From the NCBI GenBank assembly GCA_015485495.1, contig WFTL01000179.1:1-64000 (forward strand): 64,000 bases of DNA. Direction: 5' to 3'. The notes under the pieces were generated by a model that made no database searches, was not told the origin of the DNA, and worked only from the letters and a program-made list of their open reading frames with translations. The stretch comes from Planctomycetaceae bacterium. Its GTDB lineage: Bacteria > Planctomycetota > Planctomycetia > Planctomycetales > Planctomycetaceae. Both the position numbers and the translations under genes were made by a program. Of this stretch, positions 30,815 through 40,275 are shown one piece after another; the stretch's first letter is position 1; each line of letters opens with the position of its first letter.

Positions 30815-31252
30815 CCTTTCAGACCGCCATCCGCTCGGTTCCCGGCACCGGCAGAATCGGCGGAAGTACGGAACAGACGACGGAATGGACAGCCGCCCCG
30901 ATCCGGACGGACGATTCGGGGCGGAGACCACTCTGAATCTTTTTCCGTTCTTTTGTCCGGTTCCGGCAGATCCGGGCCCGGCAGCACCGCAATTTCCGCT
31001 GATTTTTCTGCCACAAAAGACCTATTGACCCATTCTGCAGGTTCTTCTACTTTCCGCCCGTCCGATGCGTTCCGGCATCGGTTCTCCCTTCAACTCTCTC
31101 TCCTCTTGCAACGGCCGCACACGGTCCCGTCCGGGACCGGACTTCCTTCGGCCTTTCGTCCGCGGGAAGCCCCGGCTCGTTCATTTCAACTCTCAGTTCT
31201 CGTTGTCGGCCTGGTCTCAGGACACCCACGGCGGCAGCATGGAGGCACTCTG

Positions 31253-31501
31253 ATGAAGCGTTTCATGATGGTCTGTTCTGGTCTGCTGCTGATGACATGC
31301 ATGACCGGCTGCTGCCTGTTCGGCCACGGATGCGGTTATGGAGCCGCTTACCCCTACGGTGGCGCTGCAGGCGGATGTGCCAGCGGAGCCTGCGGTGCGG
31401 CAGCACCCGGCTATCCGACAGCTTTCAATGGTGGTTATCCGCAGGCTGCCTATGCTCCGGGAACCACAACAGCCCTGGTGGAGCCTCTGCCCACATTCTA
31501 A
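31253..31501 (+). CDS. Small Gly/Ala/Tyr-rich lipoprotein
   Basis: 82 aa, signal peptide with lipobox MTCMTGC then G/A/Y-rich region. Confidence 0.7.
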   Translation: MKRFMMVCSGLLLMTCMTGCCLFGHGCGYGAAYPYGGAAGGCASGACGAAAPGYPTAFNGGYPQAAYAPGTTTALVEPLPTF

Positions 31502-31631
31502 ACGGGACACCACGGAATTCCCCGCTGCCCGCTTCACAGGGGCACCTGTTCCTTCCGGATTCTTCCGGTCTGCGCCGGGACGTGCCGGGGACGACCGCCG
31601 GAATGCCCCGTCTTTTCCGATTCGCCGCTTC

Positions 31632-31667
31632 ACAGCACCGAACGTCCTGATGGACATTCGGTGCTGT
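31632..31667 (+). terminator. Strong intrinsic-terminator-like hairpin
   Basis: ACAGCACCGAA-C-GTCC-TGAT-GGAC-A-TTCGGTGCTGT followed by TT. Confidence 0.6.
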
Positions 31668-31964
31668 TTCCGTGCGGAATCCCCGTTCGCAGCGACCGGA
31701 ATTCGCTCCCGATCATTTGTATCCGGCGCCGGAAGCCGGTAAATTGCCTCGTTTCGAAATTCCGGCCGATGCCCGACTGCCGAACGTTGCCGATTGCCCC
31801 GGGTCAGCGGCCCGAACCATCTGCGGATGTGATCTGCAGGTTGTCCGCGTTGTCCGCACCGTTTCGACGAGCGGTCCGGCCCGGCGACGGCCGGTTCATC
31901 GTTCCGGCAGATCGTCACAGCCGGCCCTCCCGTTCGTCAAACCGCTCAGCAAGGAACCAGGCCC

Positions 31965-33284
31965 GTGTCCGTTGTGAACTCCGTGAACATCGCCGAACTG
32001 CTGCAGGGCAGTGGAAATCTGAGTCCGGAGACTGTTGAGGAACTGCTCAGCGCAGCAGGCGGTCCGCAGGCGGGTGATGTCCGACAGGCAGTCACGGAAG
32101 TCAGCCGCAGTGCGGGAGACAATCCGCCCGAATCCGTGCGGGCCCGGCTGGGGGTGGCCAGTTTTCTGCTGGCCCGGCACGAAGACGCCGACCGCTGGCT
32201 GAGCGGCGTGAAGAAGGACCCGCTGGCCATCTATTATCACGCCTGTGCTCTGTCGTCTCTGGAACGGCACGAAGAAGCCGCGGAACGATTCGAACAGGCC
32301 GGCAAAGCCGGTTATGACCCGATCGACGCCACCCTCCGGCAGGCCGGCTGCCTGCGGGCCACCGGCCGCATCGATGAAGCCGAACAAATGCTCCGCAGCG
32401 TCGCCGCATCAGCGGCCAGCCGCGCGGAATACTCCTTCCAGATGGGCTGCATCTGGGCCGATCGAGGCGATTCGCTCACGGCCGTGGAATACTTCGAACG
32501 AGCGGTCGATATGGACCCCCATCATTCCCGCGCCCTGTTCTGGCTGGCAGCCGAAAACTCTCTGCGCGGCAACGATGAAGAAGCCATTCAGCTTTACGAA
32601 CGCAGCCTGTCCCGACCGCCGTATTTCGTGGGCGCCCTGCTGAATCTGGGACTGCTGTACGAAGATCATGAGCGTTATCAGACGGCCGCGTTCTGTTTCC
32701 AGCGGGTTCTGGATTACGACCCGAATAACGAGCGAGCCCGCCTGTATCTGAAGGACATCGAAGCGACGCACAACATGCATGTGAATGAGGAGCAGGCGCG
32801 GCAGGAAGCCCGCATGAAGCAGCTTCTCAGTCGCCCCGTGACCGATTTCGAACTGTCCGTGCGCAGCCGCAACTGTCTGTCCGCCATGAACATCAACACG
32901 CTGGGCGACCTGACGGAAATCAGCGAACAGGAACTGCTGGCCGGCAAGAATTTCGGCGAAACATCGCTCATGGAAATCCGCGAACTGCTGGCCGCTCACG
33001 ATCTGACCATCGGACAGAACCTGCATAAGGTTCATTCCCGAGACACCTTTGCAGATCAGAATCTGTCTCCCGAAGAACAGGCCCTGCTCAATCGTCCCAT
33101 CAGCGATCTGAATCTGTCCGTGCGGTCCCGCAAGTGCATGACGCGGCTGTCCATTCAGACCATCGGTCAGCTCATCCAGCGAACGCCCGATGAACTGCTC
33201 GCCAGCCGCAACTTCGGCGTGACGTCGCTGAACGAAATCCGGTCCAAACTGGCAGAACTGGGTCTGAAACTGCGCAACGACTGA
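31965..33284 (+). CDS. TPR protein with two C-terminal RpoA alpha-CTD-like domains (GTG start)
   Basis: TPR repeats then VTDFELSVRSRNCLSAMNINTLGDLTEISEQELLAGKNFGETSLMEIRELL and ISDLNLSVRSRKCMTRLSIQTIGQLIQRTPDELLASRNFGVTSLNEIRSKL. Confidence 0.9.
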   Translation: MSVVNSVNIAELLQGSGNLSPETVEELLSAAGGPQAGDVRQAVTEVSRSAGDNPPESVRARLGVASFLLARHEDADRWLSGVKKDPLAIYYHACALSSLERHEEAAERFEQAGKAGYDPIDATLRQAGCLRATGRIDEAEQMLRSVAASAASRAEYSFQMGCIWADRGDSLTAVEYFERAVDMDPHHSRALFWLAAENSLRGNDEEAIQLYERSLSRPPYFVGALLNLGLLYEDHERYQTAAFCFQRVLDYDPNNERARLYLKDIEATHNMHVNEEQARQEARMKQLLSRPVTDFELSVRSRNCLSAMNINTLGDLTEISEQELLAGKNFGETSLMEIRELLAAHDLTIGQNLHKVHSRDTFADQNLSPEEQALLNRPISDLNLSVRSRKCMTRLSIQTIGQLIQRTPDELLASRNFGVTSLNEIRSKLAELGLKLRND

Positions 33285-33345
33285 CAGACGGCCGCACCGG
33301 CCGTCACGGTCTCCGAACGGCCAAAACCGAACAACGGTCCCCGAC

Positions 33346-33417
33346 AACCCGGTGGTGTAATTGGTAGCACAACAGATTTTGGTTCTGTTAGTTCAGGTTC
33401 GAGTCCTGGCCGGGTTA
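33346..33417 (+). tRNA. tRNA-Gln (anticodon UUG), CCA not encoded
   Basis: Acceptor AACCCGG/CCGGGTT, D-loop GGTGGTGTAATTGGTAGCAC, anticodon arm ACAGA-TTTTGGT-TCTGT, T-loop GTTCGAGTC. Confidence 0.95.
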
Positions 33418-33440
33418 TCTGCACGACAGCAGGTGATCGC

Positions 33441-33761
33441 ATGACATTCGAAGAACTTCGCAGAGCCAACCGGGCCCGCCATGAAGAATGGGCCCGCGGC
33501 ACAGATGTGTCCCTGGCGTTCCGCGGACTGGAACTGGCCGGCGAAGCCGGTGAAGCCTGCAACGAACTGAAGAAGCTGGAACGAACCCGCATGGGCATGG
33601 TGGGCGGCCGCGATGATCTGCAGGGCATCACGGAAGAACTGGCCGACATCATCGTCTGTGCCGATCTGATCGCTATGGATCTGGGCATCGATCTGGAAGC
33701 AGCCGTCCAGAAGAAGTTCAACAGCACGTCGGAAAAATACGGTCTGACGACCCGCCTGTGA
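33441..33761 (+). CDS. MazG-like nucleotide pyrophosphohydrolase
   Basis: LELAGEAGEACNELKKLER...ITEELADIIVCADLIAMDLGIDLEAAVQKKFN. Confidence 0.88.
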   Translation: MTFEELRRANRARHEEWARGTDVSLAFRGLELAGEAGEACNELKKLERTRMGMVGGRDDLQGITEELADIIVCADLIAMDLGIDLEAAVQKKFNSTSEKYGLTTRL

Positions 33762-34009
33762 GGCGACTGCCGGGCCGCTTTGGGTATCCCGGCGATGCCC
33801 GAATCGAATACGCCCCGGCCGCGTTGACTGGACATATCGGACGGAACCGGCCGCATCCGGACCGGAGAAACGGCCGGCCCGTCCTCCTGCCCGCGCGGCC
33901 GGATCACAGAATTTCACCGCGTTCCGGATCACTTTCTTCCATTTTGCGTGTAAGAAATCGGTGTCCGAAGAGTGTATCACTGCAGAAATACTGTCAGTGA
34001 AAGAACGGC

Positions 34010-34636
34010 ATGGCCAACGGACCGACAACCCGCCACAGCCTCATTCTGCGCCTGCGCAACCGCGACGACCTGGAAGCCTGGCAGCAGTTTGCGGAAACCT
34101 ATCAGCCGCTGCTGTACAGCTTTGCGATTCGCCGCGGATTCCAGCATTCTGACGCGGTCGACATCGTCCAGGAAGTGCTGTTGAGAGTGGCGGGGGCCGT
34201 GGACCGCTGGGATCCGCACGAACAGCGTGGTTCCTTCCGATCCTGGCTGTACCAGATCGCCCGCAACTTCATGATCAGCCTGCTGAAACAGCGTATCCGG
34301 CGTCCGGATATCGCGGGAACCGGTTCGGTTGTCGAAGACGCTCCCGATGACGGTGCTGTCGATCCGGCTCTGGAAGACGAATTCGACCGGGCCATGCAGC
34401 GGGAAATCTACCAGTGGGCTGCCCGTCGGGTTCAGGCGGCCTGCAGCCGGACCACCTGGCTGGCGTTTTATCGAACCGCCGTGGAAGGCCGGTCCCCGGC
34501 AGCCGTCGCCGAAGAACTGGGTCTGTCACCGGGCAGCGTGTACGTGGCCCGCAGCCGGATCATCCGACGCCTGCAGGCCGAAGTCGCCAAAGTTCCGGAA
34601 GGAAGGACAGCCGGGAGGACCTGTCATGGGACATGA
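34010..34636 (+). CDS. ECF-type RNA polymerase sigma factor
   Basis: Sigma-2 (DAVDIVQEVLLRVAGAVDRWDPHEQRGSFRSWLYQIARNFMISLLKQ) and sigma-4 (SPAAVAEELGLSPGSVYVARSRIIRRLQAEV). Confidence 0.92.
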   Translation: MANGPTTRHSLILRLRNRDDLEAWQQFAETYQPLLYSFAIRRGFQHSDAVDIVQEVLLRVAGAVDRWDPHEQRGSFRSWLYQIARNFMISLLKQRIRRPDIAGTGSVVEDAPDDGAVDPALEDEFDRAMQREIYQWAARRVQAACSRTTWLAFYRTAVEGRSPAAVAEELGLSPGSVYVARSRIIRRLQAEVAKVPEGRTAGRTCHGT

Positions 34637-36257
34637 GTTCTGCCGCCCGGAATATCTCGACGCCATCCTGCAGGACCGGTGCGAACAGGAAACCTTCGCA
34701 GCAGCCGTCGATCATCTGTCGAACTGCCGGATGTGCTGTCGCCGTCTGGAACAGCGTGCGGCCGATGCTGCCGTCTGGAACAGCGTGCGGGAACACCTGA
34801 GTGCACCGGAGATCGAAGTTCCCGACAGTCTGCCGCCGGTGAGCACGCTGATCACCGGCACCCTGCAGACAGCCGAAGCGCCTTCCGCACAGGACATCCG
34901 GGCATTTCTGTCCCCGCCCCGACACCCGGAATTTGCCGGCCGCATCGGCAGCTACGATATCGAACGGGAAATCGGCCGCGGCGGCATGGGCATCGTACTG
35001 AAAGGATTCGACAGCGAACTGAACCGTCCGGTGGCCGTCAAACTGCTGGCACCGCATCTGGCCAGCAGCGCCACGGCACGCCGCCGTTTCATCCGGGAAG
35101 CCCGGGCCGCCGCCGCCGTTGTCCATGAAAATGTTGTGGCGATTCACGGCATCCAGACGGATGGTCCGCTGCCGGCCATCGTGATGCCGTTCATCAGCGG
35201 CCGGTCGCTGCAGCAGCAGATCGACCAGCACGGTCCGCTGGATGCTGTCGACGTCGTTCGCATCGGAATTCAGATTGCATCCGGTCTGGCCGCCGCTCAC
35301 GACCAGGGCCTCGTGCACCGCGACATCAAACCGGCCAACATCATGCTGGAACACGGTCTGTCGCGTGTGCAGATCATGGATTTCGGACTCGCCCGGGCAG
35401 CCGACGATGCGGAAATCACCCGCAGCGGCATGATCACCGGAACTCCTGCATTCATGTCGCCCGAACAGGCGCTGGGCGACAGCATCGATCATCGGTCCGA
35501 CCAGTTCAGTCTGGGATCCGTTCTGTATTTCGCAGTCAGCGGGTGCCTGCCGTTTCATGCGTCGACCCCCATGGGAGTTCTGCAGCAGATCTGCCATGGA
35601 CGCCCCCGCCGCCTGCGCGACATCGATCCTCAGATTCCCGCACCGGTGAAGGCGGTCATCGAAAAACTGATGGCCCGCAGTCCGGATGACCGTTTCCCGG
35701 ACGCCGCCGCCGTCCGCGACTGGCTGACCGCCTGTCTGGCCCATCTGCAGAATCCGGACACGGCAGAACCGCCGCCGAAACTGCGCCGCCACCGATCCGC
35801 TGCGCCGGCATTCCGGCTGGTCGCCGCCCTGACGGCCGTCCTGGCCGCCATCAGTCTGACTGTCGGCATCGCCGCGTGGAACATCCGTACGAAGACCGAT
35901 TCCGTCTCCGCATCGTCCGTCAATGCGGCTGCGGACGGCCCGACCACCCGCATTCCGGATTCACTCGTGTCGGCCGCCGTGATCGATGAAGAAATCCGGT
36001 CCGTTCGGAGCGATCTGGAACGGCTGGAACAGGCCGTCCAGCCAGTTTTGTCGGCCGGGATCACCGCCGAAATCGATGACCTGCCCCGGCTGACTCTGGA
36101 AGTGCTGGCTCTGGAACAGAAGTACGCAGAAGACGGAACGGACCCGATTTCCGAAATCACAGACACCGACACATGGACGTCTGCCCTGCAGCGTCTGGAG
36201 AAACAGCTGGATTCCCTGGAATCCGGCCCGGCATCCGGTCCCGTTTTTCGACAGTAA
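34626..36257 (+). CDS. Serine/threonine protein kinase with N-terminal ZAS-like zinc motif and C-terminal TM segment
   Basis: HLSNCRMCC (Hx3Cx2C), IGRGGMGIVLKGFDSELNRPVAVKLL, HRDIKPANIML, DFGLARA. Confidence 0.93.
   Translation: MGHEFCRPEYLDAILQDRCEQETFAAAVDHLSNCRMCCRRLEQRAADAAVWNSVREHLSAPEIEVPDSLPPVSTLITGTLQTAEAPSAQDIRAFLSPPRHPEFAGRIGSYDIEREIGRGGMGIVLKGFDSELNRPVAVKLLAPHLASSATARRRFIREARAAAAVVHENVVAIHGIQTDGPLPAIVMPFISGRSLQQQIDQHGPLDAVDVVRIGIQIASGLAAAHDQGLVHRDIKPANIMLEHGLSRVQIMDFGLARAADDAEITRSGMITGTPAFMSPEQALGDSIDHRSDQFSLGSVLYFAVSGCLPFHASTPMGVLQQICHGRPRRLRDIDPQIPAPVKAVIEKLMARSPDDRFPDAAAVRDWLTACLAHLQNPDTAEPPPKLRRHRSAAPAFRLVAALTAVLAAISLTVGIAAWNIRTKTDSVSASSVNAAADGPTTRIPDSLVSAAVIDEEIRSVRSDLERLEQAVQPVLSAGITAEIDDLPRLTLEVLALEQKYAEDGTDPISEITDTDTWTSALQRLEKQLDSLESGPASGPVFRQ
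34741..34790 (+). repeat. 21-nt direct repeat inside kinase gene, copies in different reading frames
   Basis: gccgtctggaacagcgtgcgg at 34741-34761 and 34770-34790 (29-nt offset). Confidence 0.9.
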
Positions 36258-36275
36258 CCAAGAAAGGAACCCGTT

Positions 36276-36968
36276 ATGCGTCCTGGCATTTTTCTGGCAG
36301 CGGCCGTCTGCCTGACCATCGGCCTGACCATGGCTCAGGATGACCCGGACTTTCGCGACGAGCCACAGCCGGCAGTCGATAAAAACGATCAGGATTTCAG
36401 GGAGCCGGGTCCACCACGTGACGAACAATTCGATCGCGACAGACGTCCGCCGGAAGACGGCCGGTTCGGTCCTGGCCCGCGGTTTCGAGACCGGCGCGGC
36501 GGTCCTGAAGAAGGCCCGCGGCCGGGCGGTTTCGGCGGGCCTCCGGGCGAATTCGATCGAGGCCCGCGAGATTTCGGACCGGAAGATCGTCGGACGTTTG
36601 ACGACGGGCGTCGCGGCCCGTTTCCTCCCGGGCCCGGTTTCACCCACCGCCCAGGAAGGCCGCACTCGGTTCGGTCCCGTCAGAGCCGCGAAGCGGAACG
36701 GGCCGAACACGAGATCCGCAGCCTGATGGACAAACTGCGGGAGACCTCGGATGAGGAAGAACGCCGAACGGTGACGGATGAGCTGAAAACCGCTCTGGAA
36801 ACGCTGTTCGATGCACGAACGAAAGAGCGTGAAGAACAGATTTCCGAGCTTGAAAAGCGCATCGCCCGCCTGCGGGAACAACTGGATGAACGCACAGCGC
36901 GGCGAGACGAAATCGTGCGGCTGAAACTGCAGATGCTCATCAATGAATCCCGAGGTCTGTCGTTCTGA
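36276..36968 (+). CDS. Secreted, highly charged R/D/G/P-rich protein with C-terminal coiled coil
   Basis: Signal peptide; FRDEPQP...FGPGPRFRDRRGGPEEGPRPGGFGGPPGEFDRGPRDFG low complexity; coiled-coil EEERRTVTDELKTALETLFDARTKEREEQISELEKRIARLREQL. Confidence 0.7.
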   Translation: MRPGIFLAAAVCLTIGLTMAQDDPDFRDEPQPAVDKNDQDFREPGPPRDEQFDRDRRPPEDGRFGPGPRFRDRRGGPEEGPRPGGFGGPPGEFDRGPRDFGPEDRRTFDDGRRGPFPPGPGFTHRPGRPHSVRSRQSREAERAEHEIRSLMDKLRETSDEEERRTVTDELKTALETLFDARTKEREEQISELEKRIARLREQLDERTARRDEIVRLKLQMLINESRGLSF

Positions 36969-37157
36969 CAGTCTCAGGTGTCTCATCTGTGCCAGGAACC
37001 CGACTCCAATGGGAGAAATCCGACGTCCACCTGCCGGGGTCGGATGAAAGGAAGACGGTCCACCTGCTAACGTGCCGGTGACGACAGGCTCCTTTCGAAA
37101 TGCCGTTCGGTCGTATTCCGGAAAAGCGGCCGAACGGCGGGTTCCAGGACAGACCAG

Positions 37158-37979
37158 ATGCCCGCTCCTCGCGTGTGTGTGCTGCGTGCTCCCGGCACGA
37201 ACTGCGACGCTGAAACCGCTCATGCCTTCGAACTGGCAGGGGCCCGGGTGGAACGGCTGCATCTGTTTCGCCTGCTGGAAGAACCGCGGCGGCTGCTTCC
37301 GTATCAGATTCTCTGCCTGCCGGGCGGATTCAGCTATGGCGACGATCTGGGGGCCGGAGTCATTTTCAGTGAACATCTGCGGGGACAGCTGCACGATGTT
37401 CTGCAGCAGTTTCGCCAGGCCGACACGCTGCTTCTGGGAATCTGCAATGGTTTCCAGGTGCTGCTCAAAGCCGGCCTGTTCGAAGGCGATTCCTCTTCAG
37501 ATTCCGCCGACCGCCGCCGAACCATGACACTCACCTGGAACCGCAGCGCCCGCTACATCGACTGCTGGGTGCGTCTGGACGTGGCAGCCGACCACTGCGT
37601 GTTCCTGAAGGACATGGACGCGCTGGAAGCTCCCGTGGCCCATGCGGAAGGCCGTCTGGCTGTCCGGGACGATGCTGTTCTGAAGGATCTTCTGTCGCGC
37701 CGCGCCGTGGCACTGCGCTACGCGGCGGCCCCGAACGGAACCGATCCGTCGGCGGCTGCCCCGGACGATTCCGGCGTGCTGCCGCCGCCGGTCAATCCGA
37801 ACGGATCCGTGGGCAATGTGGCCGGACTGACCGATGCCAGCGGCCGCGTCCTGGGCCTCATGCCGCACCCGGAACGCAGTCTGTTCGCCACGCAGCATCC
37901 GCAGTGGACCCGCCGTCAGCTCACCGGAGAAGGCGACGGAATGAAGCTGTTTCGCAACGCCGTGCGTTACTTCGGCTGA
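37158..37979 (+). CDS. purQ: Phosphoribosylformylglycinamidine synthase subunit PurQ
   Basis: RAPGTNCDAETAHAFELAGA; LPGGFSYGDDLGAGVIF; LLGICNGFQVLLKAGL; GLMPHPERSLF. Confidence 0.92.
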   Translation: MPAPRVCVLRAPGTNCDAETAHAFELAGARVERLHLFRLLEEPRRLLPYQILCLPGGFSYGDDLGAGVIFSEHLRGQLHDVLQQFRQADTLLLGICNGFQVLLKAGLFEGDSSSDSADRRRTMTLTWNRSARYIDCWVRLDVAADHCVFLKDMDALEAPVAHAEGRLAVRDDAVLKDLLSRRAVALRYAAAPNGTDPSAAAPDDSGVLPPPVNPNGSVGNVAGLTDASGRVLGLMPHPERSLFATQHPQWTRRQLTGEGDGMKLFRNAVRYFG

Positions 37980-38177
37980 ACCCCCGGCCGCACATCGCCC
38001 CGCCCTGGACGAAGTCAGCCGGTTGTCAGAAACACCGGCCGCGCCGGCCGCACCGATCATCCGGTGAGTGGAAGGTTCCGAAGCCAGCCTCAGCAGCGTG
38101 GTGCCGATGACTTCCGGCGGCGCAAATGAGCGGCTCGACCACCAAAGCTGCGAAGCCCTTTTCTGCAGTGTCGGTGG

Positions 38178-38780
38178 TCACAGCTTTTCATCAAGCACCC
38201 GTTCGCAGCGCACGAAACTGGGGAGATGCTGTCGGAGCACCGCGGGATTGAGTTTTCCGACGATTTCAAACGACTTCCGTCCTTTGGTATAGGCGTTTTT
38301 GCATTTCTGAGTTGCGCGGATCAGGGCGTCCTGTATCGCCTCTCGCGGGCGCGACTCCATATTGGTCAGGCTGGGCAGCGCATTGTCCTGGAGACAGCTG
38401 CCGAAATGTTCCTGCAGCGTCTGTCGGTCGGATGCGATCCAGGTCTCCATACACGTCGTCATCAACAGGACCTGCTCATTCACTGCGCCGTCAGGCTGCT
38501 CCCAGCCGTCGCGACTCTTCAGATGCCGCCAGGTTTCCTCGATGTCGGCAACCGGCTCTTCGCTGTCGACCAGCATGGCCACGTAATCGCCGTCACCTGC
38601 ATGCGCCTGCGCGGTCGAGAAGTCATCGAATGTCGCCCCACGTCCACCGCAGGCGACCAGACGCGGCATCCGTCCGCTGAAACCACACTTTTCCAGCAGT
38701 CGACGAAAACCTTCCCGGCAGCGTGTGTGCAGTTCCTTCGAATCGCCGCCTCCCTCAATGTAGCCCCTGGCGTTCACCAT
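38178..38780 (-). CDS. DUF4276/TOPRIM-like protein
   Basis: YIEGGGDSKELHTRCREGF...DYVAMLVDSEEPV TOPRIM-like acidic motifs; start overlaps the end of the ATPase gene. Confidence 0.7.
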   Translation of the reverse strand: MVNARGYIEGGGDSKELHTRCREGFRRLLEKCGFSGRMPRLVACGGRGATFDDFSTAQAHAGDGDYVAMLVDSEEPVADIEETWRHLKSRDGWEQPDGAVNEQVLLMTTCMETWIASDRQTLQEHFGSCLQDNALPSLTNMESRPREAIQDALIRATQKCKNAYTKGRKSFEIVGKLNPAVLRQHLPSFVRCERVLDEKL

Positions 38781-39946
38781 CGTGTTCCTCCGATTTCGCC
38801 ACGAACCCAGAGCTGGCCCAGGCGGTATTTTTCCAGCCATTGTTTCAGCTCTTTCGTTGCCTCAAGACGTCTGGCCTGCGTCGTACCGTCATGCTTTTCA
38901 ACAACGACCACTGCTTCCGGCTGGTCGCTCATCGCATCGACCAGAATGTCTGAATGCGTCGCCACAATCAGCTGCGTCCTCTCGGATGCAGCGACCAGCA
39001 GATCGGCAATTTTCGGAATCATGTCGGGGTGCAGGCCGAGTTCCGGCTCCTCGATACACACAAGCGCCGGCGGATCCGGGTCGCACAGAATCGCCAGCAG
39101 GCACAGATATCTCAGCGTGCCGTCTGACAGACGGCTGGCAGGAATGATGAAGTTCCTCTCGGTCAGGAACACTTCCACCGTTCCGCCCCTGATCCGTACG
39201 TCAAATTCATCCAGCCCCTCATACAGGTCCCGCATGTGACTGATGATCGTCCGCTTGGTTTCCGGCTCGCCGCGCAGGTGATTCAGAAACAGTCCCAGAT
39301 TGGAAAGATTCTCTTCGAGAGAGTCGCTGGGCAGGTCGGCCGATTGCGGGCTGCGAAAGACCGATTTGCGTCCGAAGGACCATTCGCGATACAGCCGCAC
39401 CCCCTCATACGATTCGCCCAGATACGCCAGCTCCGGATACTGATCGGGATCCTTGCGCTGCGACAGGATCGACTCGTGGGGTGAAACGTCTTCGCGGCGA
39501 AGCTGTCGGCTGCCTTCATCTCGCACCGACAGCACCGGACGTCCGTTCTGATAGCGATAATAGAAGAACGGCTTATCATGTCCCGGATCGGGTTCACGTT
39601 TTTCGATCGCTTCGTCAACCAGCTCGAATCGCGCAGCGGTCTCGGTGAATTCGATGCGATGTCGGATCGGCTGGGCGCCGTCCGGATAATCGACAACCGC
39701 TTCGATCAGAGCATGGCCGTTCCCTGAACCTTTCCAGATCCACTCTTTGACGCCGCTGCCACCGGGACCTCGTATCGGCGCGCTCAGTCTGGTCGGTGTC
39801 GACCGGAGCAGGTCGACCGATTCGATCAGATTCGACTTGCCCGACCCGTTCGGGCCGATCAGCACATTGAGCGGCCGCAGCTTCAGCGGCGGCGTGTCCG
39901 GCCCGAACGACAAAATGCCGCGCAACGTCAGTTCATGAATCAACAT
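38774..39946 (-). CDS. AAA (AAA_21/OLD-like) ATPase
   Basis: MLIHELTLRGILSFG...LNVLIGPNGSGKSNLIESVDLLR Walker A; SRLSDGTLRYLCLLAIL signature; LVCIEEPELGLHPDMI Walker B; LIVATHSDILVD. Confidence 0.9.
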   Translation of the reverse strand: MLIHELTLRGILSFGPDTPPLKLRPLNVLIGPNGSGKSNLIESVDLLRSTPTRLSAPIRGPGGSGVKEWIWKGSGNGHALIEAVVDYPDGAQPIRHRIEFTETAARFELVDEAIEKREPDPGHDKPFFYYRYQNGRPVLSVRDEGSRQLRREDVSPHESILSQRKDPDQYPELAYLGESYEGVRLYREWSFGRKSVFRSPQSADLPSDSLEENLSNLGLFLNHLRGEPETKRTIISHMRDLYEGLDEFDVRIRGGTVEVFLTERNFIIPASRLSDGTLRYLCLLAILCDPDPPALVCIEEPELGLHPDMIPKIADLLVAASERTQLIVATHSDILVDAMSDQPEAVVVVEKHDGTTQARRLEATKELKQWLEKYRLGQLWVRGEIGGTRW

Positions 39947-40071
39947 GGAATGCCTTCCCAGTGAACTTTGATTTGTATGCCGCTGCCCGGCATCAACTGC
40001 CTCCTCCACCAGCTGCTCATCGTCCTCGTCGTGAAACTCATCGTCAAAATCAACATCATTTCTGAGGTCGT

Positions 40072-40275
40072 TCAGTTCGTCGGCGTCGCCGTTGTCGGGG
40101 GGGGGGGGCAGCTGCGCACGTCCCGTCTCCCCGTCACCACGTCCGCAATCAGCCGCATGCAGCATTCGCGAACCAGGCCAACTTCAGCCTGCGCTGCTGC
40201 AATCGCTTCGTGACAAAATCTGGTCTCACCTGCCACGAATTGTACGACGTCCTGTTGCTCATCTCGTCCTGGCAA
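40072..40275 (-). other. Frame-disrupted upstream reading frame that would join the ATPase frame if the C tract had 10 or 13 residues
   Basis: Minus strand PGRDEQQDVVQFVAGETRFCHEAIAAAQAEVGLVRECCMRLIADVVTGRRDVRSC-(P)n; the same frame stays open upstream as ANTDPRKTERFLRDFVANLVVLL; frame breaks at 12-C run. Confidence 0.35.
40097..40108. repeat. 12-nt G:C homopolymer
   Basis: gttgtc-GGGGGGGGGGGG-cagctg, read directly. Confidence 0.95.

Noticed and set aside
38178-39946. Calling the ATPase pair PARIS or Gabija outright
   Set aside because: The second gene looks like DUF4276 rather than AriB (DUF4435), and there is no GajB-like helicase; only OLD/TOPRIM-type similarity can be supported.
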